Below are positions 27,147 to 34,585 of a stretch of 64,000 nucleotides of DNA, one piece after another (the first letter of the stretch is position 1; each line of letters starts with the position of its first letter). The notes beneath the pieces were generated by a model that saw only the letters and a program-made list of their open reading frames with translations, did not search any database and was not told where the DNA came from. The position numbers and the translations under genes were made by a program. The DNA comes from Natronococcus sp. CG52 (lineage in GTDB: Archaea > Halobacteriota > Halobacteria > Halobacteriales > Natrialbaceae): assembly GCF_023913515.1 (NCBI RefSeq), contig NZ_CP099391.1, forward strand, positions 1,860,001 to 1,924,000, read 5' to 3'.

Positions 27147-28125
27147 GCGGCACCTCCACGTCGACCGTTGGCCTGCCCTCGGTCTCCCGCGCCTCGATCT
27201 GCCGTGCGATCTGGAGGGCTGCGAGTCCGTCGTCGACCGTCACCTTCGGCGTCCCGTCCGTTCGGACGGTCTCGAGGAACGACTCGAGTTCGTTCCGCAG
27301 CGGCTCGTCGTTGGGAACGTGGGGTCGCTCGACGAGGCTCTCGTGTCTGAATCGGATATCGCCGCCGTTCTCGACGTACTCCGGCACCGAGCGACGGTGG
27401 ATCTCGATCGACTGGTCGATGTAGTCGACCTCGACGAGACACTCCTCCGCGGTGACCTCGAGCGTCCGCACCTTCCGCTGGGTCAGTCGGCTCGCCGTCA
27501 GCGACGCCATCGTGTCGGAGAACTCGAGCAGGGCTGAGGCGTGACGATCGTCCGCGACGCCGCAGCTCATGACCGCGACGGGCTCCTCCCCGAGCAGCGC
27601 CAGCACGATGTCGATGTCGTGGACCATCAGATCGACGATGGCGCTGTCGTCGATCCGCCGGTCCGGCGGCGGGCCGAGTCGACGCGCGGTAACGCCGATA
27701 ATCGACAGATCGTCGAGGATGGTTTCGAGGGTCTCGACGGCGGGGTTGAACCGTTCGACGTGGCCGACCTGTACCGGCACGTCCGCCGCGGCCGCTTTCG
27801 CTCGCAACTTCCGCCCCGTCTCGGGGTCGTCGACGACCGGCTTTTCGACCAGGGTCGGGACGCCCATCTCCAGGCAGGTCGTCACGACCTCGTAGTGGTG
27901 GACGGTCGGGACGGCGACGGAGACGGCATCGACTCGCTCGAGAAGCGTCTCGAGGGAGGCCGCCGTCGTTCCGTGTCGTCCGGCGACCGCGCTCGCTCGC
28001 TCGGCGTCGACGTCGAAGACGCCGATCAGGTTCGCCGCCGCCAGTTCGTCGTATACGCGCGCGTGGTGCTGTCCCATCGATCCGACCCCGATCACGCCGA
28101 CGTCGAGCGAGCGCTCACCCGCCAT
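27139..28125 (-). CDS. Gfo/Idh/MocA oxidoreductase (WbpB/WlbA-like 3-dehydrogenase)
   Basis: This 328-aa protein has a Rossmann motif VGVIGVGSMGQHHARVY, the family EKP motif (GVPTLVEKPVVDD, Lys near residue 117) and HVERFNPAVE, then a C-terminal alpha/beta domain. In WbpB/WlbA enzymes the 3-hydroxyl of UDP-GlcNAcA is oxidised to a ketone. The assignment follows from the neighbours: the aminotransferase and acetyltransferase next to it would act on that keto sugar. It overlaps the aminotransferase gene by 11 nt. Confidence 0.88.
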   Translation of the reverse strand: MAGERSLDVGVIGVGSMGQHHARVYDELAAANLIGVFDVDAERASAVAGRHGTTAASLETLLERVDAVSVAVPTVHHYEVVTTCLEMGVPTLVEKPVVDDPETGRKLRAKAAAADVPVQVGHVERFNPAVETLETILDDLSIIGVTARRLGPPPDRRIDDSAIVDLMVHDIDIVLALLGEEPVAVMSCGVADDRHASALLEFSDTMASLTASRLTQRKVRTLEVTAEECLVEVDYIDQSIEIHRRSVPEYVENGGDIRFRHESLVERPHVPNDEPLRNELESFLETVRTDGTPKVTVDDGLAALQIARQIEARETEGRPTVDVEVPHD

Positions 28126-29191
28126 AGGACGCGATCACCTCCGCGATACGGTCGACGTCGTCGTCCGAAAGAGCCGGATGGACCGGCACCGAGACGACCT
28201 CGGCGGCCGCCCGCTCGGCGCGGGGAGCGTCGTGGCTCACACCGTCGTAGGCCGGCTGTTCGTGGATACACCGCGGATAGTAGACCGCAGTTCCGACGTC
28301 GTGGGCCTCGAGGCGTTCCCGGAACGCCGCCCGCTCCCGAGCGCGGACGGTATACTGGTGGTAGACGTGCTCGCTGCGGTCGGGGTCGACCGGCGGCTCG
28401 ATCCCGTCGGTCCCCGTGACTGCGGCGGTGAGGCGAGTTGCGTTCTCCCGCCGGCAGGCGACGAACCCGGGAAGCCGCTCGAACTGCGCGCGACCGATCG
28501 CGGCCGCGACGTTCGTCATTCGGAAGTTGTGCCCGACCGACGCGTGCGTGTAGCCGCCGACTCGCCCGTGGTCGACGAATCGCTCGACGCGCTCGGCGAC
28601 GTCGTCGCGGTCGGTCAGGACCATCCCGCCCTCGCCCGTGGTCATGTTCTTCGTCGGATAGAACGAGAAGCAGGCGGCGTCGCCGAACGAACCGACTCGC
28701 TGGCCGCGATAGCTCGCCCCGTGAGCCTGGGCGCAGTCCTCGACGAGGGGAATCTCGAGGTCCGCTGCAAGTTCCACGAAGGCGTCCATCTCCGCGGGAC
28801 AGCCGTAGAGGTGGACGACGAGGATCGCGTCGACGTCCTCTGTGCGCGCTGCGTCGCGGGCCGCCTTCGGTTCGAGGTTGTACGTGACCGGATCGACGTC
28901 GGCGAACACCGGTTCGGCGCCGGCGTGTCTGATTGCGTTCGCCGTCGCGACGAACGAAAACGGGGTCGTGAGGACGCGGTCGCCCTCGCCGATCCCGAGC
29001 GCGACGAGCGCGGCGTGCAGCGCCGCCGTTCCGTTCGCGGTCGCGATCGCGCGATCGGTGCCGCAGTAGTCGGCGAACTCCCGCTCGAACTCGCGGACGA
29101 CCTCGCCCTCGGCGAGCATTCCGGTCTCGAGAACGCGGGTCACGCGATCCACCTCGTCGTCGCCGAGGACGGGACTGGCGATCGGGATCAT
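28115..29191 (-). CDS. DegT/DnrJ/EryC1/StrS aminotransferase (WbpE/WlbC-like)
   Basis: This 358-aa PLP enzyme starts MIPIASPVLGDDEVDRVTRVL and has TANGTAALHAALVALGIGEGDRV, VPLVEDCAQAHGA-type context (LEIPLVEDCAQAHGAS), and the PLP-binding Lys181 in SFYPTKNMTTGEGGM. Sugar aminotransferases of this family convert keto sugars to amino sugars; beside a 3-dehydrogenase and a LbH acetyltransferase it should produce the 3-amino group of a 2,3-diamino uronate. It overlaps the acetyltransferase gene by 4 nt. Confidence 0.92.
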   Translation of the reverse strand: MIPIASPVLGDDEVDRVTRVLETGMLAEGEVVREFEREFADYCGTDRAIATANGTAALHAALVALGIGEGDRVLTTPFSFVATANAIRHAGAEPVFADVDPVTYNLEPKAARDAARTEDVDAILVVHLYGCPAEMDAFVELAADLEIPLVEDCAQAHGASYRGQRVGSFGDAACFSFYPTKNMTTGEGGMVLTDRDDVAERVERFVDHGRVGGYTHASVGHNFRMTNVAAAIGRAQFERLPGFVACRRENATRLTAAVTGTDGIEPPVDPDRSEHVYHQYTVRARERAAFRERLEAHDVGTAVYYPRCIHEQPAYDGVSHDAPRAERAAAEVVSVPVHPALSDDDVDRIAEVIASYGG

Positions 29192-29766
29192 GGTTCGTCG
29201 TTCCCTCCTCGAAGCGGCTCCGGAAGCGGTTCGTGTCCCGCCGGAACGCCGACCGCGAGCGTCTCGGCGGGAACGTCGCGCGTGACGACCGCACCGGCGG
29301 CGACGAACGACCCCCGACCGACGGTGACGCCGGGGAGAATCGTCGCGTTCGCACCCACCGAGGCGTGCTCCTCGAGCGTCGGCCCCTCGAGTTCCGACTC
29401 CTGGCGAAGGGGATACGGATCGTTCGTCAGGACGGCGTTCGGACCGAGGAAGACGTGATCGCCGATCGCCGTCTGCGGCGGGACGTAAACCCCAGTCTGC
29501 AGACTGGCGTTCGAACCGACCGTCGCGGTGCCGTCGATGGTCGCGTTGGTTCCGACGAGGACGTCGTCTCCGATCTCGGTCCGCTCGCGAATCAACGCGA
29601 AATGTCCGGTCCGAAATCGGTCGCCGATGACGACGTCGTCGTAGACGATCGTCCCGGGCCTGATCGCGGGGTCGGATCCGACGACCGGCGGATTCGAGTT
29701 CTCGCTGTACTCGTAGCCGACGGTCGTCGTAACTGCCGTACGTTCGTCTGACAGGCCCTCACTCAT
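29188..29766 (-). CDS. Left-handed beta-helix N-acetyltransferase (WbpD/WlbB-like)
   Basis: This 192-aa protein is built of hexapeptide repeats (IRPGTIVYDDVVIGDRF, IGDDVLVGTNATIDG, IGDHVFLGPNAVLTNDPYP, VGANATILPGVTVGRGSFVAAGAVVTRDVP), ending in AVGVPAGHE as acyl-CoA-dependent sugar acetyltransferases do. LTNDPYPLR matches the loop of WbpD/WlbB that acetylates the 3-amino group. It is the first gene of the operon. I chose ATG 29766 (MSEGLSDE); upstream codons are not acidic. Confidence 0.9.
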   Translation of the reverse strand: MSEGLSDERTAVTTTVGYEYSENSNPPVVGSDPAIRPGTIVYDDVVIGDRFRTGHFALIRERTEIGDDVLVGTNATIDGTATVGSNASLQTGVYVPPQTAIGDHVFLGPNAVLTNDPYPLRQESELEGPTLEEHASVGANATILPGVTVGRGSFVAAGAVVTRDVPAETLAVGVPAGHEPLPEPLRGGNDEP

Positions 29767-30321
29767 GTTCTCTCCCTCGTTCCATGGAGAGAGGGTTTCA
29801 AAAGCCGAAAAGATCGTTGCGAGCGTTAACACGCTCAAATTCCGCTCAAATCACACGTTCGATCTGCCAGAACTCGACCGGTCGGTCGGTTCTGGTTTCG
29901 CTCCGGACACGATTCAAACTCCGGGCTCGCGAGCCGACAACTTCCGGTTACACCGGCAAAACGGGACGTCGAGACGATCGTTCAAGTCGCCGTCAGAGCA
30001 TTTTCCGAGCGGAGTCGGCGCGGAACGAGATCGGCGACGCTCGGCGGTCTCGAGGGATCGCATATCCGAATTACTCCCGCGTGACGGAACAGAACCGGTC
30101 GTTTCGTCGGATACGGTCGGACACTTCCACCGCGAGTTGTCGATCCGTTCGATTCGCGGTATCGGTCCGTCTTCGCGGCGTTCGTCCGCATCGCGCCCTC
30201 GCACTGGCGACGTAGTCGAACGAGCGCGTAACGAGCGAGACGACGCGCCCTCTGCTCGAGTTCGGAAGAAACGGAAGAAACGTCCGATACGGAAGTCGGT
30301 TACCTGACTGATACGTTCGCG
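29767..30321. other. Long intergenic region, no gene seen
   Basis: These 555 bp separate the glycan operon start from the end of the Q/N-repeat gene. Open frames on both strands encode Arg/Ser-rich chains unlike haloarchaeal proteins, so I call it non-coding. It must contain the operon promoter, but I could not find a convincing TATA box; an A/T-rich TTTCAAAAG at about 29789-29797 is the best guess. Confidence 0.45.
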
Positions 30322-31914
30322 TTACGCCGCAACCCAAACGTTCGTCGCAGCAACCGACGTGAACTGGACGTTCTCGTTCTGCTGCATACTCACCTGCGCG
30401 GCGTTCGCGCTGCCGCCGTCGTCAGCGACTGCCAGCGCCATCTGCTGTTCGTTGATGTTCTGCTGGGTAACGAACTGGTGTTGTTCGATCTCCGCGCTCG
30501 CGTACTGGTCGACGTCGTGCGTCTGGTCGCCGTTAGCGGTGTCGTAGTCGTACGACATGCCGGCAGCGCCCTCGATGTCGTTTCCGTCCACGGTCACGGA
30601 CGTACTCTTCGTCTGCGTGACGTCGTCGTGAGCGTAGCTCGGCCCCGCGTAGACGTTAAGCGCCGACGCGTAGCCGATCTGCGCGTTCACGTTCTGTTGC
30701 TGGGCCCACTGCACGGCGGTCGCGTCACTGTCGTTCGTGGCGATCGCCATCGCAGTGTTCTGCAGGTTGACGTTGAGCTGCTCGACGGCCTGTCCCTGGG
30801 TCACTTCGGACGTGGCTTCCTGCGAGATACCGTTCTTGTCGGCCTTCGTGTCGTCGCCGCCGGTCGTCGATCCCTGGGTGGAGACGACGTCGCCGCCGTT
30901 GCCGGCGCTCGCGACGTTCATCCCGGGCATCGAGGCGAGGACGTTCACGGCCTCGGCGGATCCGAGCTGTTCGTTGATGTTGGTCTGCTCGGTGATCTGG
31001 ATCGCCGTTGCGGTGCTGTTCTCGCCGATCGCGATGGCGACGGCAGCACCCTGTTCGTTGACGTTTACCTGTTCAACGTCCTGCCCCTGTTCGACTACCG
31101 AGCTCGCGCTCTGGCTCGCATCCGCGCCGCTCGTTCCTTTCTTCGGCTTGTCGCTGAACTTGCCGTCGCCGAGGTAGACGTTGGACGCGTTAGCGGCACC
31201 GTCTTGCAAGTTGTAGTTGGACTGGGCCGTCTGCTGGAGAGCCGTCGCTTCGCTGTCGTTCGCGGCGAGCGCGAACGCGGTGCTCTGTTCGTTGACGTTC
31301 GCCTGGCTGACGTTCTGCGCCTGGGTGACGGCCGCCTGCGCTTCCTGGCTCGCGGTCAGTTCGTTCTTGTCACCCTTGGTGTCGTTGACACCCCAGCCGT
31401 TGAACTCCTGGCTGTCGCCGTTACCCATGACGAGGTAGACGTCGCCGACGTCCTCGAACTGGGTTTCCTGAATCTGGCCTTCCTGGTTCTCGGACGTCGC
31501 CACGCCTTCCTGAACGTTGGAGTTCAGCTGGCTCGCTTCCTGCACGGCGGTCGCCTCTCCACCGTCGATGGAGATCGAGGTCGCCATACCCTGTTCGTTG
31601 ATGTTTACCTGTTCAACGTTCTGGTATTGAACGACATCGGAGACCGCCTCTTGCCCTTCAGCCGTTGCTCCGGGGTTGTCGGTCACGTGCGCATCGAGGA
31701 ACTCCTCGAGCGATTGCTCGCCGAGATCCGCGCCGAAGACGAGGTAGAGTTCCTCGCCGTCCTCGAGCGCGTGAAGCGTCTTGGAGTCGGCATCCGTGTT
31801 CGTAGTGTCGCCGGCCATCGCTGCCGGTGCGCCGGCGGCCAGCATCGATATGGCGACGATACAGGCCATCAGGACTGTCGTAAGTTGTGAGCGTTTCGTG
31901 TGTGTATTTGTCAT
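30322..31914 (-). CDS. Secreted Q/N-rich repeat protein, curlin-like
   Basis: This 530-aa protein has a Sec-type signal (hydrophobic 11-33, likely cut after AAMA at 34). A short region (53-76, ELYLVFGADLGEQSLEEFL) precedes five ~55-residue repeats at about 92-142, 194-249, 270-326, 368-424 and 473-529. Each repeat follows VxQxQxVxQxNVNEQ..A.A.A......ATA.Q...Q.N.N.Q...A.A.NV, with spaced Gln/Asn, alternating small hydrophobics and almost no Cys. The pattern resembles curlin repeats of CsgA and suggests stacked beta strands. It has no membrane anchor, so it is probably extracellular. Two smaller relatives lie 650 bp and 2 kb away on the other strand. I know of no named family. Confidence 0.85.
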   Translation of the reverse strand: MTNTHTKRSQLTTVLMACIVAISMLAAGAPAAMAGDTTNTDADSKTLHALEDGEELYLVFGADLGEQSLEEFLDAHVTDNPGATAEGQEAVSDVVQYQNVEQVNINEQGMATSISIDGGEATAVQEASQLNSNVQEGVATSENQEGQIQETQFEDVGDVYLVMGNGDSQEFNGWGVNDTKGDKNELTASQEAQAAVTQAQNVSQANVNEQSTAFALAANDSEATALQQTAQSNYNLQDGAANASNVYLGDGKFSDKPKKGTSGADASQSASSVVEQGQDVEQVNVNEQGAAVAIAIGENSTATAIQITEQTNINEQLGSAEAVNVLASMPGMNVASAGNGGDVVSTQGSTTGGDDTKADKNGISQEATSEVTQGQAVEQLNVNLQNTAMAIATNDSDATAVQWAQQQNVNAQIGYASALNVYAGPSYAHDDVTQTKSTSVTVDGNDIEGAAGMSYDYDTANGDQTHDVDQYASAEIEQHQFVTQQNINEQQMALAVADDGGSANAAQVSMQQNENVQFTSVAATNVWVAA

Positions 31915-32394
31915 CGTTCGTGTAATCTCTGACGTGATAGTGTTGCGTTCTGAGCCGATTCGACGCGAACCGTCGTATTTCGATGACAGACATAGTTATC
32001 TGCGAGTTGAAGCGTGTATGAAGCGGCCTACTGATCGGAAAGAGGTACATTGTAGACCGAAGGCATCGTCTTCGGAGTGAAACGAACCCGTTCTACTGCG
32101 TATCGCCGGTATCAACTGGGAGCCGAACCGGCCTCCACGAGGGCGGCAACGAGGGCTACAAAGGGGGTTTCGACGAGGTTCGGAGCACGAATCATTTCGT
32201 TCGTAAGGCGGAATTGTCGTTCAATCCGGTTAATTGCAAACTGTTTTGCCGTCCGAGTTTCGTGACGGGGTCGAACCGTTATCGAGACAACTGTTAACAA
32301 TGCTCGCGATAGTCTCGGCGTATCGTCGACGGCGAGATACCCCTCGCGGACGGACTTTCACACAGATTTCCGTTGTCTCCCCCTTAGAAACACT

Positions 32395-32475
32395 AATACG
32401 CCCATTCGTCCCGAAACTGTTCTCCGGATTCAAGTCGGATTCCGTGATGAGGGACAGTACGGGTAACGCGCCACA
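32395..32475 (+). promoter_or_regulatory. Upstream block shared with the second small Q/N gene
   Basis: Within the 650-bp divergent region (31915-32564), the stretch around CGAAACTGTTCTCCGGATTCAA (split here: CGAAACTGTTCTCC at 32412-32425, then GGATTCAAG) matches the block at 33806-33880 upstream of the second copy at most positions, including a later (G)GG(T/C)AACGCG. Both lie about 90-170 bp before their ATG. It is probably the promoter/regulatory region carried along in the duplication. I see no clear TATA box. The rest of 31915-32564 shows no gene. Confidence 0.5.
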
Positions 32476-32564
32476 GCGGAAACACGTCCGCGGTAGTCAC
32501 GGTGAGCCGTCGCTCCACGCGAGAGACGGCCGCCCTCGCGTGTGGTGTGTCCCGGTGACCAACA

Positions 32565-32969
32565 ATGAAGCGCACACTCACGATCACGCTGACGGTAGCA
32601 CTGATTGGCAGCCTTATGTTCATGGGGTTCGCCGGAACTGCGGCGGCACAGGAACTCGATATCGACGTCGAGCAGGAAACCGGCGACGCGACGAACTACG
32701 CTGAGGTCGACCAGACCAACAACAACGCGCAGGTCGGTATCGCGGAGGCGAACGCGGCCGCAGCGAGTGACGGCCACTCCGATAAGCACAAGAAGTCCGG
32801 TAGCAGTGGCGGCGACGCTTCGGCTGCTGCCTCCGCTAACGTCGACCAGGTGCAGGTCGTTGATCAGAACAACACCGCAACGGTAGATCAGAACGCTGAA
32901 ACCGGAGATAACGAGGCCGAAGTCGAATTCGAATTCGACATCGAGGCTTTCCTCGGCGCCCTCACCTAA
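32565..32969 (+). CDS. Small secreted Q/N-rich protein, tandem copy 1
   Basis: This 134-aa protein starts MKRTLTITLTVALIG with a Sec signal cut after GTAAA (residue 28). The mature ~106 residues hold QTNNNAQVGIAEANAAAA, a flexible charged Gly/Ser/Lys linker (HSDKHKKSGSSGG), then SANVDQVQVVDQNNTATVDQ and an acidic tail ETGDNEAEVEFEFDIEAFLG. VDQVQVVDQNN fits the VxQxQxVxQxN motif of the 530-aa protein with exact spacing, so the three genes form one family. No Cys, no anchor. The sequence is nearly identical to copy 2 at 33970. Likely a small fibre subunit or adhesin-like secreted protein (inference). Confidence 0.85.
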   Translation: MKRTLTITLTVALIGSLMFMGFAGTAAAQELDIDVEQETGDATNYAEVDQTNNNAQVGIAEANAAAASDGHSDKHKKSGSSGGDASAAASANVDQVQVVDQNNTATVDQNAETGDNEAEVEFEFDIEAFLGALT

Positions 32970-32987
32970 GCAATCCGCACGCATCGA

Positions 32988-33002
32988 TTCGTTTTCTTTT
33001 TT
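32988..33002 (+). terminator. Oligo-T terminator of copy 1
   Basis: The run TTCGTTTTCTTTTTT lies 19 nt after the stop codon. The same sequence, with at least 50 further identical bases around it, follows copy 2. Oligo-T tracts end transcription in archaea. Confidence 0.6.
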
Positions 33003-33420
33003 AGCCGCGTACGTCGCGACCCGTCGAGAGACCGTGACCTGTTCGTTGACGGCGTACGGTCACGGCTGAACACGACGCGACCCTCGCGTAGATTCGATCG
33101 TTTCCGTCGTAGAGCGGCGAGATGCGACGCCGAACGCGAGTCACGAAAGTGCGGTAGAGCGCGGCGTCGGTACACTATCGACGACGGAACTCCGCACGTC
33201 GAGTGCTCGAGCAGAAGATCTCGACGATCCGGGGCCGTCACCGCCGCCCTCCGTTCCGGACGGGACCGGTTCTCGAACTGACGTCCGTGCTGCGTAGCGA
33301 GCGAGGAACGCACCAGGGCGGGACCCGCGAATCCGCCGAAGTAGGCCGAACGCGTCTCGGACCGGCCCTTCCGGGAACGGTTTCGATCGTTCTCCTCACG
33401 CGGTGCGCGCCCGAGGTTGA

Positions 33421-33580
33421 CGACGAAATCACCTCACGATCACGCCGAGGGCAGCACCGATCAGCGCCCCCGCGCACGTGGAGGTACACGAAAACGGAAA
33501 CAGCAGAGACCGTCACCATCGAGACGGGGCGGAAACCGGCGCCCAGGCGACCTCTGCGACGGTCATCAGGATCGCCGTTC
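33421..33580 (+). pseudogene. Decayed third copy of the small Q/N-protein gene
   Basis: CTCACGATCACGC at 33433-33445 equals bases 13-25 of the two intact copies, and GAAACCGGCG at 33532-33541 equals their bases 112-121. The distance between these blocks is 99 nt in all three, so no net indel has occurred. About 70% of the first 51 aligned bases match by hand count, and about half over 99. The start codon is lost, the reading frame no longer encodes the protein, and similarity fades after about 33580. Translated out of frame, HDHAEGSTD parallels HDHADGSTD of the intact copies, confirming common ancestry. The rest of 33003-33805 shows no gene. Confidence 0.6.
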
Positions 33581-33805
33581 GCGTACAAATTCTTCACGGG
33601 CGAGTTTTCGATCCCGAACGCGTCGAACTCGTTTTCCCGCGCGGACCGAATCTCATCGCGGCCTTCCTCGCGACCGTTCGGATCCTCGATCCGTTCTCAC
33701 GGCCCGTCCAGACGATCCGCTCTCATCAGAGATTTCCCATCCGGGACGGCGAAACGCGACGCTGAAACGATCGGACCGCGAGGAATAGCGGGGCGATACA
33801 GCCGA

Positions 33806-33880
33806 TGAATCGATACTTTCGGCACGAAACTGGTCTCTGGGTTCAAGTACTGTTCCGTGCTGACGATCAATCGGGCAACG
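33806..33880 (+). promoter_or_regulatory. Upstream block shared with the first small Q/N gene
   Basis: CGAAACTGGTCTCTGGGTTCAAG (start 33825, written here in parts: CGAAACTGGTC, TCTGGGTTCAAG) and a later GGGCAACGCG match the block at 32395-32475 upstream of copy 1. The distance to ATG is 145 nt here and 153 nt there. The intervening bases have diverged, which suggests that the block is under constraint. Confidence 0.5.
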
Positions 33881-33969
33881 CGTCACCGAAGTGGGTCGCA
33901 ATAGCGTTGAGCGAACGACTCGCTCGATAGTATCGGATCCGTTCGTGTGACGCGTGCCACTTCTAAACA

Positions 33970-34368
33970 ATGAAGCGCACACTCACGATCACGCTGACGG
34001 TAGCACTGATTGGCAGCCTCATGTTCATGGGGTTCGCCGGAACTGCGGCGGCACAGGAACTCGATATCGACGTCGAGCAGGAAACCGGCGACGCGACGAA
34101 CTACGCCGACGTCAACCAGACCAACAACAACGCGCAGGTCGGTATCGCGGAGGCGAACGCGGCCGCAGCGAGTGACGGCCACTCCGATAAGTACAAGAAG
34201 TCCGGTAGCAGTGGCGGCGCTTCGGCTGCTGCCTCCGCTAACGTCGATCAGGTGCAGGTCGTTGATCAGGACAACACCGCAACGGTAGATCAGAACGCTG
34301 AAACCGGAGACAACGAGGCCGAAGTCGAATTTGACGTCGAGGCTTACCTCGGCATCCTCAACGGCTAA
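33970..34368 (+). CDS. Small secreted Q/N-rich protein, tandem copy 2
   Basis: This 132-aa protein differs from copy 1 by few residues: a Glu/Asp and Asp/Asn exchange near residue 51, His to Tyr in the linker, a missing Asp, one Asn to Asp, and a shorter, different C-terminus (EFDVEAYLGILNG). The signal peptide and the VDQVQVVDQ motif are the same. Nearly all bases are identical over the first 360 nt although the upstream DNA has diverged, which points to purifying selection or gene conversion. The unit length from ATG to ATG is 1,405 bp. Likely the same role as copy 1. Confidence 0.85.
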   Translation: MKRTLTITLTVALIGSLMFMGFAGTAAAQELDIDVEQETGDATNYADVNQTNNNAQVGIAEANAAAASDGHSDKYKKSGSSGGASAAASANVDQVQVVDQDNTATVDQNAETGDNEAEVEFDVEAYLGILNG

Positions 34369-34387
34369 GCAATCCGCACGCATCGAT

Positions 34388-34402
34388 TCGTTTTCTTTTT
34401 TA
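34388..34402 (+). terminator. Oligo-T terminator of copy 2
   Basis: The same T-rich tract as after copy 1 (GTTTTCTTTTTTAG) begins about 20 nt after the stop; identity with copy 1 continues through GCCGCGTACGTCGCGACCCG. Confidence 0.6.
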
Positions 34403-34585
34403 GCCGCGTACGTCGCGACCCGCCGAGGGACTGCGATGCGTTCACCGGCGATCCGTGTGAATTCGTAGGTTCGGCGAAACCGCCGTCGTACGGAATGTCG
34501 GACGGCGAACGCTGCGTAAGCGTGCTACAGTGCAGCCTCTCGCACCCGGACTCGAGAACGAATCCCGATTCGACCGCTGAACGGA

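Noticed and set aside
29765-30307. 180-codon plus-strand frame in the gap before the Q/N genes
   Set aside because: Basic and Ser/Arg-rich, unlike haloarchaeal proteins; its ATG lies inside the acetyltransferase start region.
33203-33808. 201-codon plus-strand frame between the small Q/N genes
   Set aside because: Basic composition; part of it overlaps the decayed gene copy in another frame.
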